Shown here one piece after another: positions 5,910 to 6,552 of a DNA stretch of 6,552 bases. A model generated the notes under the pieces. That model was not told the origin of the DNA and ran no database searches. It worked only from the letters and a program-made list of their open reading frames with translations. The translations under genes and the position numbers were made by a program. Within the stretch, counting starts at the first letter, position 1, and every line of letters starts with the position of its first letter. Where the stretch lies: positions 1 through 6,552 of the forward strand of contig JAILZY010000139.1 of the NCBI GenBank assembly GCA_023512255.1, given 5' to 3'. This DNA is from a bacterium. Its GTDB lineage: Bacteria; SZUA-182; DTGQ01.

Positions 5910-6552
5910 GCTTACCTAGCCTGACCAGCCTCTCGATCTCAGGGCCTGATATGGTCAATGAAAATTCAAGCGCCAGCTACACCGCCACCGCTACCTACTC
6001 GGATGGATCAACCAAGGATGTAACTGCACAAGCTGTCTGGAGTGTCTCGCCCTCAACCTATGCCGCTGTAGCCGCAGGCAAGCTGACAACTAAGGAGGTG
6101 CCGTCCAGCCAGACCATCACCATAACGGCCAGCTACACTGATTTGTGCGGTGGGACTAGACAAGCCACCAAGAATATTACCATTGTGGATGTGCCCACCC
6201 TGACCAGCCTCTCGATCTCAGGGCCTGATAGGGTCAATGAGAAATCGACTGTTAATTACACTGCTACCGCCACCTACTCTGACGGGACGAGCAAGGAGGT
6301 AACAAATCAAGCTGTCTGGAGTGTCTCGCCCTCAACCTATGCCGCTTTAGCCGCAGGCAAGCTGACTATCCGCGAGGTGCCGTCCAGCCAGACCATCACC
6401 ATAACGGCTAGCTACAGCGAGGGCGGGGTAAGCAAACAAGCCACCAAGAGTGTTACCATTGTGGATGTGCCGGCTACCCTGACCAGCCTCTCGATCTCAG
6501 GGCCTGATAGGGTCAATGAGAAATCGACTGTTAATTACACTGCTACCGCCAC
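4970..6552 (+). CDS. Continuation of the giant surface protein in the -1 frame (beta-helix rungs, then Ig-like repeats), 3' end off window
   Basis: This frame is open from just after TAA 4940-4942 to the window end, with no stop and no well-placed ATG, so it is the rest of the gene at 489 rather than a separate gene. From 4970 it reads KDKIEGFTIRNGEADGGGI, colinear with KDK..GFTIRNGKA..GGGI in cassette 1. It then gives eight rungs of the TTISNCTISGNSA type, with GGGI(W/Y/F/R)C between most of them. A cap follows (NINADPLF, then GDYHLRPGSPCINAG), and from 5921 tandem Ig-like domains beginning LTSLSISGPD. It adds about 527 residues, giving a composite of at least about 2,020. The family is known for extracellular, carbohydrate- or surface-associated roles; adhesion here is inference. 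The C-terminal anchor or secretion signal is not in the window. Confidence 0.85.
5921..6552 (+). repeat. Tandem 279-bp repeats encoding bacterial Ig-like (Big-type) domains
   Basis: Copies start at the CTG codon of LTSLSISGPD at 5921, 6200 and 6479, giving two complete 279-bp (93-residue) units and a third cut by the window edge. Each reads SLSISGPD, then VNE, YTATATYSDG, AVWSVSPSTYAA, AGKLT, EVPSSQTITITASY and a KxxTIVDVP linker. The 74 bases of copy 3 that are visible match the start of copy 2 without a difference, while copies 1 and 2 differ at many sites. This is the bacterial Ig-like fold common in adhesin stalks; the series probably continues to the right. Confidence 0.85.

Overview
The window holds essentially one very large gene on the + strand, preceded by a 488-bp non-coding leader and still open at the right edge. 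The encoded protein is an exported, multi-domain, repeat-rich surface protein of adhesin type. It has an N-terminal export signal, a Pro/Ser/Thr-rich linker, a transthyretin-like domain carrying an Asp/Lys-rich insertion, an EF-hand/dockerin-type calcium loop, an InlB-B-repeat-like domain, a large beta-rich middle module, a BACON-like Ig domain, a fibronectin type III domain, two right-handed beta-helix cassettes, and a tandem series of bacterial Ig-like (Big-type) domains.

The most important correction concerns the reading frame. The long open frame from 489 to 5408 is genuine only to about 4970. At 4970/4971 one base (an A) appears to be missing: restoring it turns the local residues into IGKDK, matching the equivalent IGKDK of cassette 1. 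The real coding sequence then continues in the -1 frame to the end of the window as perfect TTISNCTISGNSA beta-helix rungs followed by Ig-like repeats. The last 145 residues of the 489..5408 frame, with their PPSATA..VEIQ repeats, are an out-of-frame artefact. The composite product is at least about 2,020 residues.

Layout: 1-488, AT-rich leader with a perfect 10-bp-arm palindrome, a terminator-like hairpin, a second 7-bp inverted repeat and three TTAGTAAG repeats; 489-3932, N-terminal and middle domains; 3933-4740, beta-helix cassette 1 (four rungs); 4755-5909, beta-helix cassette 2 (eight rungs), with the frame break near its start; 5921-6552, 279-bp tandem Ig-like repeats running off the window.

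Organism: there is no taxonomic marker. A Shine-Dalgarno-like site, signal peptide and domain repertoire point to a bacterium. This combination of NADPLF..YHLRPGS beta-helices, SLSISGP Ig-like repeats and the GPVPVxITP/YGVAGP module is one I associate with uncultured environmental lineages (Desulfobacterota, Omnitrophota, Planctomycetota and similar candidate phyla). That placement is a low-confidence inference. I found no defence system, mobile element, CRISPR array, rRNA or tRNA. The unusual content is repeat-driven protein architecture and the frameshift, not a new multi-gene system.
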